A stretch of DNA of 64,000 nt from Flavobacteriales bacterium (GTDB lineage: Bacteria; Bacteroidota; Bacteroidia; Flavobacteriales_F; PHOS-HE28), in contig JADJWA010000001.1 in the NCBI GenBank assembly GCA_016716605.1, positions 3,579,001 through 3,643,000 of the forward strand, read 5' to 3'. The notes under the pieces are model-generated. The model did no database searches. It was given only the letters and a program-made list of their open reading frames with translations, and was not told where the DNA came from. How positions within the stretch are numbered: the stretch's first letter is position 1; each line of letters opens with the position of its first letter. The position numbers and the translations under genes are program-made. This document shows, piece by piece, positions 6,738-14,935 of this stretch.

Positions 6738-8386
6738 CACTTCACGGCACGCACCGTCCGCGTTGCACCATCCACACTGACCTGGAAGAACCAAAGGCCG
6801 CGCGGCAGTTCTTCCAACGACCCGACCTGCAAGGTTCCATTGGCGACCATCGCGCTGCGCTGAAAGGACGATCGGCCGGAAGCATCGAGGATGCCCACCG
6901 TCGCGAGGCCATCGGCCATGCCCGGTATGGTCAGGGTCACCCTGTCATCGAAGGGAACGGGATAGGCCCATATTGGCGATGCGCCTCCGGTGTCCGCTAC
7001 CGCCGTGGTAAGCGTGAGCCATGCATGCGCCTGCATGAAGTCGGGGATGCCGTAGCCCATGCTGTCGTTGGGCGTGAGGTAGAGGTGGGCGCTGCGTCGC
7101 ACGGCGTCCATCAGATCATGCGCAGTGCGCTGCGGATGCAATTGCCAGAGGCAGGCCACGAGCCCGGCGAGGATCGGCGAGCTGAAGGAAGTGCCATTGA
7201 TCGCGGCCACGCTATCGCCCTCCAGCCGGAGTCCGATGGCCCCGGCGCCCATGGCCATCACATCGGGTTTCACGCGGCCATCGGCACTGGGGCCGAATGC
7301 GCTGAACCCCGCGTGCAACTCGTTCTCGCCCACCGCGCCCACTGCGAGGATGTCGATGGCATCCGCTGGCGCGCTGATGTAGTGCCATGCCCCCCAGCCG
7401 TTGTTGCCCGCGCTCTGCACCGGGATCATGCCCTTCTGCGCGGCCATGCCCGCTGCGATGCTGATGCGCGTGGTGGCGCCGTCGAGTTCCGCATAGGTGT
7501 GGCTCAGCAGCGAGTCGTCGTAGGTGGTATAGCCGAGCGAGGTGTTGAGCACATCGCAGCCCAGGCTGTCGAGTAATTCAGCGCCGGCCACCCAGTTGTC
7601 CTCTTCAACAGGCATTTCGAAGGCGACCTCCTCGGTGCGCACCAAGGCGTAATCGGCGGCGGGCGCGGTGCCCTGAAGGTAGCCGGGGAGTATTCCGGTC
7701 ATGCACGAGAGCACGCTGCGGCCGTGCCAGTGATCGTCGTACACATCGCCGTCGTGGTTCACCATGTCGCGGGTGAGCACGATGCCCTCGCGCGCGCGCA
7801 GGTCGGCGAAGGCGGCCAGCGAATCGGTGTCCTCGAAGCCGGAATCGAGCACGCCGATGAGCATGCCCTGCCCTTTGGCGTCCATGGCATGCAGCTCATG
7901 TCCGTTGAGCATGCTGATCTGCGCCCAAGACCAGCCGTAATCCTCGGGCTGGCCTCCGCGCGCTACCATGGGCGGCGGCGCCTCCAGGGCGAATTTCTCC
8001 AGTGGCTGCGGGGAAAGGGAAAGGCGACGGGTACTCCTAACATTGCTCACGAAGGGCAGCTGTCCGATGGCATCCAGCGCGTCTGCATCCGAGGTGCGGA
8101 TGGTGATTGCGTTGAGCCACTTGCTCCGATTGATCAGCTGCACTTCACCGATGGCGAGCACGGCGCTGATGTACGCCGGGTCAACGGGCAGGTCGCTCTC
8201 GTCGACAGCGATGCCCTGCGCTTGCCTCCGGGCGATCGAACGCTCCGAGAGGAAATCCTGCGGCTCACCGATGGAATAAGGCGTGGCGTCCTTGTCGGTG
8301 AACTGCACCCAATAGGTATCGGGGCCGGTTTGCGCGGCGGCGCCGAAGGCGAAGACGAAGAGCCCGGAAGTGATGGTTGCGCGCAT
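6737..8386 (-). CDS. S8 family serine peptidase (subtilisin-like) with T9SS sorting tail
   Basis: A secreted 549-residue subtilase. After a signal peptide (residues 1-~19) and a propeptide-like region, the catalytic triad is visible as Asp181 (GVLDSGF), His221 (DDHWHGRS) and Ser400 (INGTSFSSPI), with the oxyanion Asn in SAGNNGWG. Residues from ~470 (SPIWAYPVPFDDRVTLTI to TRTVRAVK) form a C-terminal domain of the T9SS type A sort, so the enzyme is probably exported by type IX secretion and attached to or released at the cell surface. It sits one base after the lipoprotein stop (TAG-C-ATG) and is coupled to aat, an odd partner for a secreted protease. Confidence 0.92.
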   Translation of the reverse strand: MRATITSGLFVFAFGAAAQTGPDTYWVQFTDKDATPYSIGEPQDFLSERSIARRQAQGIAVDESDLPVDPAYISAVLAIGEVQLINRSKWLNAITIRTSDADALDAIGQLPFVSNVRSTRRLSLSPQPLEKFALEAPPPMVARGGQPEDYGWSWAQISMLNGHELHAMDAKGQGMLIGVLDSGFEDTDSLAAFADLRAREGIVLTRDMVNHDGDVYDDHWHGRSVLSCMTGILPGYLQGTAPAADYALVRTEEVAFEMPVEEDNWVAGAELLDSLGCDVLNTSLGYTTYDDSLLSHTYAELDGATTRISIAAGMAAQKGMIPVQSAGNNGWGAWHYISAPADAIDILAVGAVGENELHAGFSAFGPSADGRVKPDVMAMGAGAIGLRLEGDSVAAINGTSFSSPILAGLVACLWQLHPQRTAHDLMDAVRRSAHLYLTPNDSMGYGIPDFMQAHAWLTLTTAVADTGGASPIWAYPVPFDDRVTLTIPGMADGLATVGILDASGRSSFQRSAMVANGTLQVGSLEELPRGLWFFQVSVDGATRTVRAVK

Positions 8387-8387
8387 G

Positions 8388-9080
8388 CTAATCGGTTCCG
8401 TGGGCCACAGCCACCATCGTGAGATAATTCCCCCTGATCCTCAGTTGGGCCGGGGCAGGCGGCGGCGGGTAGTGCCATTGTGAATTGGAGACCACCCAGC
8501 GCTTGTGCACCAAGCCGATGTCCTGGCTGTAGCGCTCTTCGTGGACGACCGTATCCACCAGGTTCGGTGGCACGGTGTTCTTCACCAGCACGGTGGCTCC
8601 ATGGCTGAGGCCACCACCGCTCCATGGCAGTCCGACCTCGCGGAAGGCCACTTCCAATTCATCCTCGATGTTGTACACGTTAAGGTCCCAGCGGCGACCA
8701 TCGCGCACGGGGAAGCTGAGCTTCAAGCGCCGGTGATTCTCCTCAGAGACCTCGGCCGCATTCTCGTCCACGGTGCTCGTCCAGACATCGCGCACTACCC
8801 AATTGCTGTCCGCATCGAGCACGGATCGATGGATCCTCCATGCGGTGCGCCCGGCGGGATCCGTGTACTGCTCCACCACCTTCTCCTTCAGGCGGTAGCT
8901 CACGGAGCCCTGCACGGCGGCGCCATCATCGCGCCAAGAGCTGTCCACTTGGTACTCGATCCAAGCGCCCACCGAGCGCGGGAAATAACCGTAGCCCAGA
9001 TCGGGCTGCATGGCCTCCTCCTTCTTGCAGGAGCTGAGCGCAGCGATCGCGCTCACCACGAATATGAGGGTGTGCTTCAT
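8388..9080 (-). CDS. Hypothetical lipoprotein
   Basis: A 230-residue protein not recognised by family. It begins MKHTLIFVVSAIAALSSC, a signal peptide with a lipobox (L-S-S-C), so it is predicted to be lipidated. The mature part has alternating beta-strand character without repeats. ATG 9080 lies 2 nt after the mnmA stop; the in-frame TTG at 9086 would overlap mnmA. The tight packing with mnmA and the protease shows co-transcription. Its function cannot be inferred from this context. Confidence 0.8.
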   Translation of the reverse strand: MKHTLIFVVSAIAALSSCKKEEAMQPDLGYGYFPRSVGAWIEYQVDSSWRDDGAAVQGSVSYRLKEKVVEQYTDPAGRTAWRIHRSVLDADSNWVVRDVWTSTVDENAAEVSEENHRRLKLSFPVRDGRRWDLNVYNIEDELEVAFREVGLPWSGGGLSHGATVLVKNTVPPNLVDTVVHEERYSQDIGLVHKRWVVSNSQWHYPPPPAPAQLRIRGNYLTMVAVAHGTD

Positions 9081-9082
9081 GG

Positions 9083-10177
9083 TCAAGGCCTATCGATGAA
9101 CCCGCCGCCGAGCACATCATCGCCCAGATAGAAGACGGCGCTCTGCCCGGGTGCGATGCCTGCCACGGGGGCGTGGAATTCCACTTGCACGCGTTCGCCA
9201 TCCATTTTCAGTGTTCCGGGCGTGCCTTTGTCCTTGTAGCGGATCTTCACCATGGCCTCCATCTCTCCTACCAACGCCTCCACCAGCTGGAAGTTCGGCT
9301 TGCGCACCCACATGCTGGACCGGTCCAGGTCGCTCTTCCGGCCCAGCACCACGGTATTGGACTCCGGCTGGATGTCGGTCACGTACATCGGCTCTCCGGT
9401 GGCAATGCCCAGGCCTTTGCGCTGGCCGATGGTGAAGAAGGGGTAGCCATCGTGCTCGCCGAGGGCTTCACCGCCGGTGCTCACCAGCTTTCCTTGCGCC
9501 AGCTTGGCCGTGGCCTCGGGCTCTTTCCGCTTCAGGAACCCGCGATAGTCGTTATCGGGGATGAAGCAGATCTCATAGCTCTCACTCTTCTGCGCGAGCT
9601 CAGGGAATCCGCTGTCCATGGCCATCTGGCGGATGGCGCTCTTGCGGAAGTGTCCGATGGGGAATCGCGTGCGCGCGAGGTTCTTCTGCTCGAGGCCCCA
9701 CAGCACGTAGCTCTGGTCCTTGGTCTCATCGAGCCCCTTGCGCACGGCCCATCGGCCGTCGGCGTGCTGGAGCGATTGCGCATAGTGCCCCGTGGCGATC
9801 AGTTCGCAGTCCATCATGTCCGCGCGCTTGAGCAGGGCCTCCCATTTGATGAAGGTGTTGCACAGCACGCAGGGGTTCGGCGTTCGGCCGGCCATGTACT
9901 CGCGCGTGAAGTTGCCGATGATGGCATCGCCGAATTCCTCGCGGATGTCGATGATCATGTGGTGGAAGCCGCGGCTCACTGCCATGTTCCGTGCATCGTT
10001 GATGCTATCGAGGTCGCAGCAGCCCGTGATCCGCTTGCCGCCGCTGGCATCGGCGTAGTCCCAGGTCTTCATGGTGACGCCGATCACCTCATAGCCCTGC
10101 TCGTGCAGCATCAGCGCGGCAACGGAGCTGTCCACTCCGCCGCTCATGGCCACTAGGATGCGTCCGTGCTTGCTCAT
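9083..10177 (-). CDS. mnmA: tRNA-specific 2-thiouridylase MnmA
   Basis: MnmA introduces the 2-thio group at wobble U34 of tRNA-Lys, Glu and Gln. The 364-residue protein carries the ATP pyrophosphatase P-loop (AMSGGVDSSVAA), the catalytic Cys in NPCVLCN and the second Cys in YEICFIPDNDYR, followed by the C-terminal beta-barrel (TIGQRKGLG, then VRYQMPV-like segments). The size is normal. It heads a minus-strand operon with a lipoprotein, S8 protease, aat and DUF2141 gene. No clear -7 box was found in the 77 nt between it and the upstream repeat protein. Confidence 0.97.
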   Translation of the reverse strand: MSKHGRILVAMSGGVDSSVAALMLHEQGYEVIGVTMKTWDYADASGGKRITGCCDLDSINDARNMAVSRGFHHMIIDIREEFGDAIIGNFTREYMAGRTPNPCVLCNTFIKWEALLKRADMMDCELIATGHYAQSLQHADGRWAVRKGLDETKDQSYVLWGLEQKNLARTRFPIGHFRKSAIRQMAMDSGFPELAQKSESYEICFIPDNDYRGFLKRKEPEATAKLAQGKLVSTGGEALGEHDGYPFFTIGQRKGLGIATGEPMYVTDIQPESNTVVLGRKSDLDRSSMWVRKPNFQLVEALVGEMEAMVKIRYKDKGTPGTLKMDGERVQVEFHAPVAGIAPGQSAVFYLGDDVLGGGFIDRP

Positions 10178-10254
10178 GCTCGTTCCCTCTTGATTCCTTC
10201 CGTGCTATCCGATCAACCACCCTTCCGCACTTCGCCCCTTCCCTGCCTCACTCC

Positions 10255-11250
10255 CTACTTCTGCTCCTCCCCTGCCTTGTACTTCACCGTCCGCAATAGC
10301 TTGCCCTTCTCATCATACTCCTTCACCTCGCCTTCGAGCAGGTCATTCACATAGGTGCCCTCGCGCTTCTTGGTCTGCCCTTCGAGCACGCGCTCCATGT
10401 CGGCCGGCAGTCCCATCGATTCATCGGGCTTGGCCGACTTCACCACCCACTTCCCGTTGTCGTGCCACTCGGTGAATCTGCCCTCGCGCTTGCCCTTCTT
10501 GTAGGTATGCTCGCTCTTGGGGCGCTCATCGTCGAAGTACTCGATGAAGGTGCCGTTCTCCTTGCGCTCCCTTACCAGCTCGCCCTTGGCATAAAGCGCT
10601 TGCAGCTGCAGTGATCCATCGGCATTGAAGTAGTGCCAGGTCCCTTCGCGAACGCCGTTCACTGCATCGCCCTCGATCTCCTTCTTGCCATTCGGGTGGT
10701 AGAAGGTCATGCGGCCGTCAGCCTCACCGTTCACATAGGTGGCTTCGCTCTTCAGCTTGCCATTGGCGAACCAGCTCTTGCTTGCACCGTGAAGCTCGCC
10801 GGCCACGCGCTCCTCACGCTCGGCCATTTGTCCGTTGGGGTAGTAGGAGAGCTGCTCGCCGTGGAGCTTTCCGTCGCGGAAGCGCTCGACCTTGCGCAGG
10901 CTGGCGTCCTCCGAATAGTAATTCCAAGTGCTGTCCTTCTGCTGCCCGGTGTATCTGCCTCGGGCCATCACCGCACCGTTGATGTGGTAGTGCTCCGCGC
11001 GGCTCGTTCGTCCATCGCCGGCGTGGAGCTGCGTAGTGGTCAGGCGCCCCTTCTCGTCATAGTGCCTGAATTCGCCCGTAGGCTTATCGTCGATGAAATG
11101 GCCCTTATACCGCAGCTGACCATTGGGCCAGGCTTTGCTCCACGCACCCTGTTTGCGGCCTTTGGCATCGGTGGTGTTGGGTGCTGGCTGGGCGGCCGAA
11201 GAGAGCACCGCAAGGACGCACAGGACAATGAGGAAGGCACGGGTTCGCAC
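10255..11250 (-). CDS. MORN/YwqK-type repeat protein, exported
   Basis: A 331-residue protein with a signal peptide and then many ~20-25 residue repeats of the form (K)xYYPNGQ(M/L)..E: WPNGQLRYKGHF, YYPNGQMAERE, WFANGKLKSEATY, FYHPNGKKEIEGD, and WHDNGKWV. These are the MORN-variant repeats often annotated as 'YwqK family antitoxin', a label with little functional meaning. Such proteins are common in Bacteroidota envelopes. I chose the GTG at 11250 because it starts the signal peptide (RTRAFLIVLCVLAVLSSAA) and lies 4 nt after a promoter box. An upstream ATG at 11313 would sit beyond that promoter. No toxin partner is visible. Confidence 0.85.
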   Translation of the reverse strand: MRTRAFLIVLCVLAVLSSAAQPAPNTTDAKGRKQGAWSKAWPNGQLRYKGHFIDDKPTGEFRHYDEKGRLTTTQLHAGDGRTSRAEHYHINGAVMARGRYTGQQKDSTWNYYSEDASLRKVERFRDGKLHGEQLSYYPNGQMAEREERVAGELHGASKSWFANGKLKSEATYVNGEADGRMTFYHPNGKKEIEGDAVNGVREGTWHYFNADGSLQLQALYAKGELVRERKENGTFIEYFDDERPKSEHTYKKGKREGRFTEWHDNGKWVVKSAKPDESMGLPADMERVLEGQTKKREGTYVNDLLEGEVKEYDEKGKLLRTVKYKAGEEQK

Positions 11251-11254
11251 GGCG

Positions 11255-11262
11255 CGAAAGTA
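11255..11262 (-). promoter_or_regulatory. Sigma-A -7 box (TACTTTCG) for the YwqK-type gene
   Basis: On the minus strand TACTTTCG is followed by CGCC and the GTG start at 11250. The 4-nt spacing predicts a leaderless message and supports the GTG start. Confidence 0.6.
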
Positions 11263-11338
11263 GTTGAGGGGTGAAGGCCCCTCGAGGAGCAAAGACAAGG
11301 CCGACGGCGCCATCGCCCAACGGCAACCGGAGCGCCAT

Positions 11339-11346
11339 CATCTTTG
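11339..11346 (+). promoter_or_regulatory. -7-like box (CATCTTTG) for the MATE gene
   Basis: CATCTTTG matches TAnnTTTG at all positions except the first. It is followed by CGCCGCC and a TTG codon at 11354. This is the same layout as at kdsA, and it diverges from the YwqK promoter. Confidence 0.5.
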
Positions 11347-11353
11347 CGCCGCC

Positions 11354-12670
11354 TTGAGCGCGCGCCCACCCATTTCACGCAAGGACATCGACCGGCTGGC
11401 GGTACCGGCGATCATCAGCGGCATCGCGGAGCCAGTGATCTCGTTGGTTGATACGGCCTTCGTGGGGCGACTGGGCACTGCGGATCTGGCGGCGGTGGGC
11501 ATTGCGAGCAGCTTCTTCCTGCTGGTGGTCTGGGTGCTGGCCCAAACACGCAGCGCGGTGCTCGCCGTGGTGGCGCGGTACTACGGCGAGGACCGTCTGG
11601 AAGCGGTGGCCGGCCTGGTGCCCATAGCCATCTGGATGAACTTCGCGCTGGGCTTCGTCTTCTTCGCCCTTACCACCGCCCTTGCCGAGCCGATCTTCCG
11701 CCTTTACAATGCCGAAGGCGAGATCCTGGACAAGGCGGTCGAGTACTACCGCATCCGCAGCTTGGGCCACCCGATCGTGCTGGCCACCTTCGCCCTCACC
11801 GGCGCTTTCCGCGGCATCCAGAACCTGAGATGGGGCATGTGGATCAGCATCATCGGCGCGGCGGTGAACGGCGCACTGAATCCGCTGCTGATCTTCGGCT
11901 GGGGTCCGATTGAAGGGATGGGAATCGCTGGCAGCGCATGGGCCAGCCTGTCCGCGCAGGTCGTGATGTTCGCCATCGCCGTATGGATCATGCAGGCGCA
12001 TACGCCCTTCAGCATAGTACCCAAGAGCTGGCATCACCCGGAGCTGAAGGGCCTCTGGCTGCTCAGCACGAATCTCTTTACGCGCACCATCGCCCTCAAC
12101 ATCTGCTATTACCTGGGCAACCGCTACGCTACGGGCTATGGCGAGGCATACATCGGCGCGCACAGCATCGCCATGCAGATCTGGCTCTTCAGCGCCTTCT
12201 TCATCGACGGCTATGCGGCTGCCGGCAGCGTGCTGGTAGGGCGGCTCAATGGGGAGCGCAACTGGCGCGAGCTGCACCGGGTGAGCTGGCAGGTGGTGCG
12301 CATGAGCGTGCTGATCGGAGCGGCGCTGGCGCTGATCTACCTCATTGGCTATCGCAGCATCGGCCATCTGTTCACGCAGGATGAGCGGGTGCTCGAACTG
12401 CTCTATGCCGTGTTCTGGATGGTGGTGATCACGCAGCCGATCAACGCGGTGGCCTTCGCCTTCGACGGCGTGTACAAGGGCCTCGGCAACGGCAAGATCC
12501 TGCGCAACGTGCTGCTGATCTCGGCCTTCGGCGTCTTCATCCCGGTGGCCTGGGGCATGCACCTGCTCGATGCCAGGCTCTTCGCGGTGTGGACCGCATT
12601 CCTCCTGTGGATGGCCGTGCGCGGCCTGCTGCTCGCCCTGCACTTCGAGAAGCACCATCGGCCCGCCTAA
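11354..12670 (+). CDS. MATE family efflux transporter (DinF-like)
   Basis: A 438-residue inner-membrane exporter with about twelve helices. The MatE signature is at the N-terminus (PAIISGIAEPVISLVDTAFV, then GRLGTADLAAVG), and the second half repeats the fold. MATE proteins expel drugs or metabolites using Na+ or H+ gradients. I chose the TTG at 11354 because it opens the homologous region and sits 7 nt after a -7-like box; earlier in-frame starts would lie upstream of that box. It begins a same-strand run through the outer-membrane-like gene, the C45 hydrolase and the biosynthetic genes to 19861. Export of that cluster's product is therefore an attractive but unproven role. Confidence 0.9.
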   Translation: MSARPPISRKDIDRLAVPAIISGIAEPVISLVDTAFVGRLGTADLAAVGIASSFFLLVVWVLAQTRSAVLAVVARYYGEDRLEAVAGLVPIAIWMNFALGFVFFALTTALAEPIFRLYNAEGEILDKAVEYYRIRSLGHPIVLATFALTGAFRGIQNLRWGMWISIIGAAVNGALNPLLIFGWGPIEGMGIAGSAWASLSAQVVMFAIAVWIMQAHTPFSIVPKSWHHPELKGLWLLSTNLFTRTIALNICYYLGNRYATGYGEAYIGAHSIAMQIWLFSAFFIDGYAAAGSVLVGRLNGERNWRELHRVSWQVVRMSVLIGAALALIYLIGYRSIGHLFTQDERVLELLYAVFWMVVITQPINAVAFAFDGVYKGLGNGKILRNVLLISAFGVFIPVAWGMHLLDARLFAVWTAFLLWMAVRGLLLALHFEKHHRPA

Positions 12671-12679
12671 CTTCGTCCC

Positions 12680-13231
12680 ATGCGAAGCCCGATTCTCGCG
12701 ATCCTGCTCCTGGCCGCCGTGCAGGGCGCAGCCCAGGACTTCGGTGATTGGGACGATCCCCCGCAGAGCTGGCGCGACCGCATCTGGTTCGGCGGCGGAT
12801 TGAATGTCGGCTTCGGCACCATCACTGCTGTGCAGATCGATCCCGTGGTCGGGTATAAGCTGGACCAGAAGGGCCGCTATTCGGTGGGCCTGGGTGGCAG
12901 CTACTGGCATTTCCGCGACAACACGCCGGGCTACCAGTACCGTGAGACGGGCCTCGGCTACCGCGCCTTCAACCGCTTCCGGGTGATTCCGCCGGTGTTC
13001 CTGCACGCCGAGTTCCTGCATCTGCGGGTGCCGGTGTGGAGCCCTACCGATCGCGGATTCGTGAACACTTGGGTCCCGCACCTGCTCGTAGGCGGGGGCT
13101 ATATGCAACGAATCAGCCCTGGCAGCTCGCTCTATGTGCAACTGCTCTATGAGGTGATGCAGGACCCCAACAGCGTGTACCGCTTCTGGCGCGGGCCAAT
13201 CCTCGGCGGCGGCGTCGGCATCGGGTTCTGA
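12680..13231 (+). CDS. Hypothetical exported protein, probable outer-membrane beta-barrel
   Basis: A 183-residue protein with a signal peptide (MRSPILAILLLAAVQGAAQ). The following segments are Gly/aromatic-rich amphipathic strands (WFGGGLNVGFGTI, YSVGLGGSYWHF, LLVGGGYMQRI) ending GGGVGIGF with a terminal Phe. This pattern is typical of small outer-membrane barrels. No specific family was recognised. It lies 9 nt after the MATE gene and 3 nt before the C45 gene, so it is part of the same transcription unit and could act with the exporter at the outer membrane. Confidence 0.75.
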   Translation: MRSPILAILLLAAVQGAAQDFGDWDDPPQSWRDRIWFGGGLNVGFGTITAVQIDPVVGYKLDQKGRYSVGLGGSYWHFRDNTPGYQYRETGLGYRAFNRFRVIPPVFLHAEFLHLRVPVWSPTDRGFVNTWVPHLLVGGGYMQRISPGSSLYVQLLYEVMQDPNSVYRFWRGPILGGGVGIGF

Positions 13232-13234
13232 ATC

Positions 13235-14935
13235 ATGCCCGCCCGCCGCGCGCTTCGCCGCCTCCGCAACATCGCGCTCACCGCATTAGCGCTGCTTGTC
13301 ATCGGTGCCATGTGGTTCGCCATCGAGGTGCATGTATCCGCACCTTTGAAGGAAGGCGAATCGGATCAGGTGCCAGTGCGCACGCTCGGCCCCGATGGCC
13401 GCTGGCACGTAGGCCGCAATTGGCTCGGTCGCGATAGCCTTGGCCTTTATGAGGCGCATATCGAAGGCGGGGAGCTGGAGCGTGGCCTAGCCTATGGCGC
13501 CCTGGCCAACGAACTCATCGAAGAGCAGGAGCGGATCTTCGTAGGCCGCTTGCGCGAGATGGTGCCGGGAGCCGTGCGGCTAGATTACCTGAAGTACTTC
13601 ACCGCCTGGTACAACCGTGACCTCGACGAGCACGTGCCGCACGAATACCTGCGCGAGATCTACGGCGTGAGCCGCTCCTTCTCCGATGCGTACGACTTCG
13701 TAGGGCCGAAGTACATGCGCGCCCTCAACTACCACGCGGCGCACGACATCGGCCATGCGCTCACCGACCTTGCCATGGTGGGCTGCACCTCTTTCGCGGC
13801 GAAGGGAGAACGATCGGCAGACGGCCAGCTGATCATCGGCCGCAACTTCGACTTCTGGATGGGCGACGACTTCGCCCGGAAAAAGCTCATCCTCTTCATC
13901 AGGCCCGATGAAGGGATCCCGCACGTATTGGTGAGTTGGGGCGGCTTCATGGGGGCCGCTTCGGCCATGAACCTCGAGGGCCTATCCGTAACCATCAACG
14001 CCGCGCGCAGCGAACTGCCCTACGGCGCGCGCACCCCCATAGCACTGCTGGCGCGCGCCATCGTGCAGCATGCCGCAACGATCGACGAGGCCATCGCCAT
14101 CGCCGCAAAGCATGAGGTGTTCGTGAGCGAGAGCATCCTGGTGGCCAGCGCGCGTGATGGCCGCGCCGTGATCATTGAGAAGGCCCCGGATGGCATGGAC
14201 GTGTACGATCCCGGCAGCGATCTGCTCGTTTGCGCCAACCACTATCAAAGTGATCGCTTCAAAGACAGCGCGCCCAACCAAGCCAACATCCGCGAGAGTG
14301 ACAGCATGGCGCGCTACAGGCGCATGCAGCAGCTCATTGACTCGGCAGGCCCGCTTGACCCGAGCAATGCGGCGGCGATCCTGCGCGATCGCAAAGGACT
14401 CAACGGCGCTGAACTGGGCATGGGCAACCCGGCATTGATCAACCAGCTCATCGCGCATCATGCTGTGATCATGCAGCCGGCCGAGCGCCGCCTCTATGTG
14501 AGCGCATGGCCTTACCAATTGGGCGCCTTCGCCTGCTATAATCTCCGTGACGTGTTCGCGCGCAGCGCTTCGATAGACGGGCTCACCATCATCCGCGATA
14601 CCGCGCGAACCATTGGTCCCGACCCTTTCCTCCGCACGTCTCAATTCGCCGAGCACCAATGGTGGCAGCAGCAGCGCACGCGGATCGCAAGCAGCGTGCT
14701 TGCAGGCGCGCCCATCACCCTAACCGCTCAGGAATCGCAGCGCTTCGTCGCGGCAGCACCTGCCAGCTACATCACGCACATGGCATTGGGCGATCTGCAT
14801 CGCGCCCGCGAGGAGAAAGCCTTAGCAGCGGAGCGGTACAGCGCTGCGCTTCGCCTGCCCGTTGCGTCGGAGAAAGAACGTGAACGCTTGGAGGAACGCT
14901 TGCGCGCTTGCACCTTGGCGGCCGCTGAGCCATGA
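13235..14935 (+). CDS. C45 family autoproteolytic acyltransferase/hydrolase (Ntn-hydrolase)
   Basis: A 566-residue membrane-anchored Ntn-hydrolase. One hydrophobic segment (residues ~12-32) is followed by a domain related to penicillin acyl-CoA:6-APA acyltransferases. The family's nucleophile is the Cys freed by self-cleavage, and here MVGCTSFAAKG gives Cys184. Downstream are GQLIIGRNFDFWMG and VSWGGFMGAASAMNLEGLSVTI, both typical of C45. The C-terminal ~90 residues look helical and TPR-like (HRAREEKALAAERYSAALRL). C45 members are recurrent in Bacteroidota flexirubin/aryl-polyene gene clusters, consistent with the adenylating, halogenase-like and methyltransferase genes that follow. It overlaps the next gene by 4 nt. 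The substrate is unknown. Confidence 0.85.
   Translation: MPARRALRRLRNIALTALALLVIGAMWFAIEVHVSAPLKEGESDQVPVRTLGPDGRWHVGRNWLGRDSLGLYEAHIEGGELERGLAYGALANELIEEQERIFVGRLREMVPGAVRLDYLKYFTAWYNRDLDEHVPHEYLREIYGVSRSFSDAYDFVGPKYMRALNYHAAHDIGHALTDLAMVGCTSFAAKGERSADGQLIIGRNFDFWMGDDFARKKLILFIRPDEGIPHVLVSWGGFMGAASAMNLEGLSVTINAARSELPYGARTPIALLARAIVQHAATIDEAIAIAAKHEVFVSESILVASARDGRAVIIEKAPDGMDVYDPGSDLLVCANHYQSDRFKDSAPNQANIRESDSMARYRRMQQLIDSAGPLDPSNAAAILRDRKGLNGAELGMGNPALINQLIAHHAVIMQPAERRLYVSAWPYQLGAFACYNLRDVFARSASIDGLTIIRDTARTIGPDPFLRTSQFAEHQWWQQQRTRIASSVLAGAPITLTAQESQRFVAAAPASYITHMALGDLHRAREEKALAAERYSAALRLPVASEKERERLEERLRACTLAAAEP

Noticed and set aside
10255..11250. YwqK-type gene as an antitoxin
   Set aside because: The name is a database carry-over; no toxin gene adjoins and the protein has a signal peptide.
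11375..13141. 588-codon minus-strand frame opposite MATE and the following gene
   Set aside because: Spans two well-supported plus-strand genes and has low-complexity composition.
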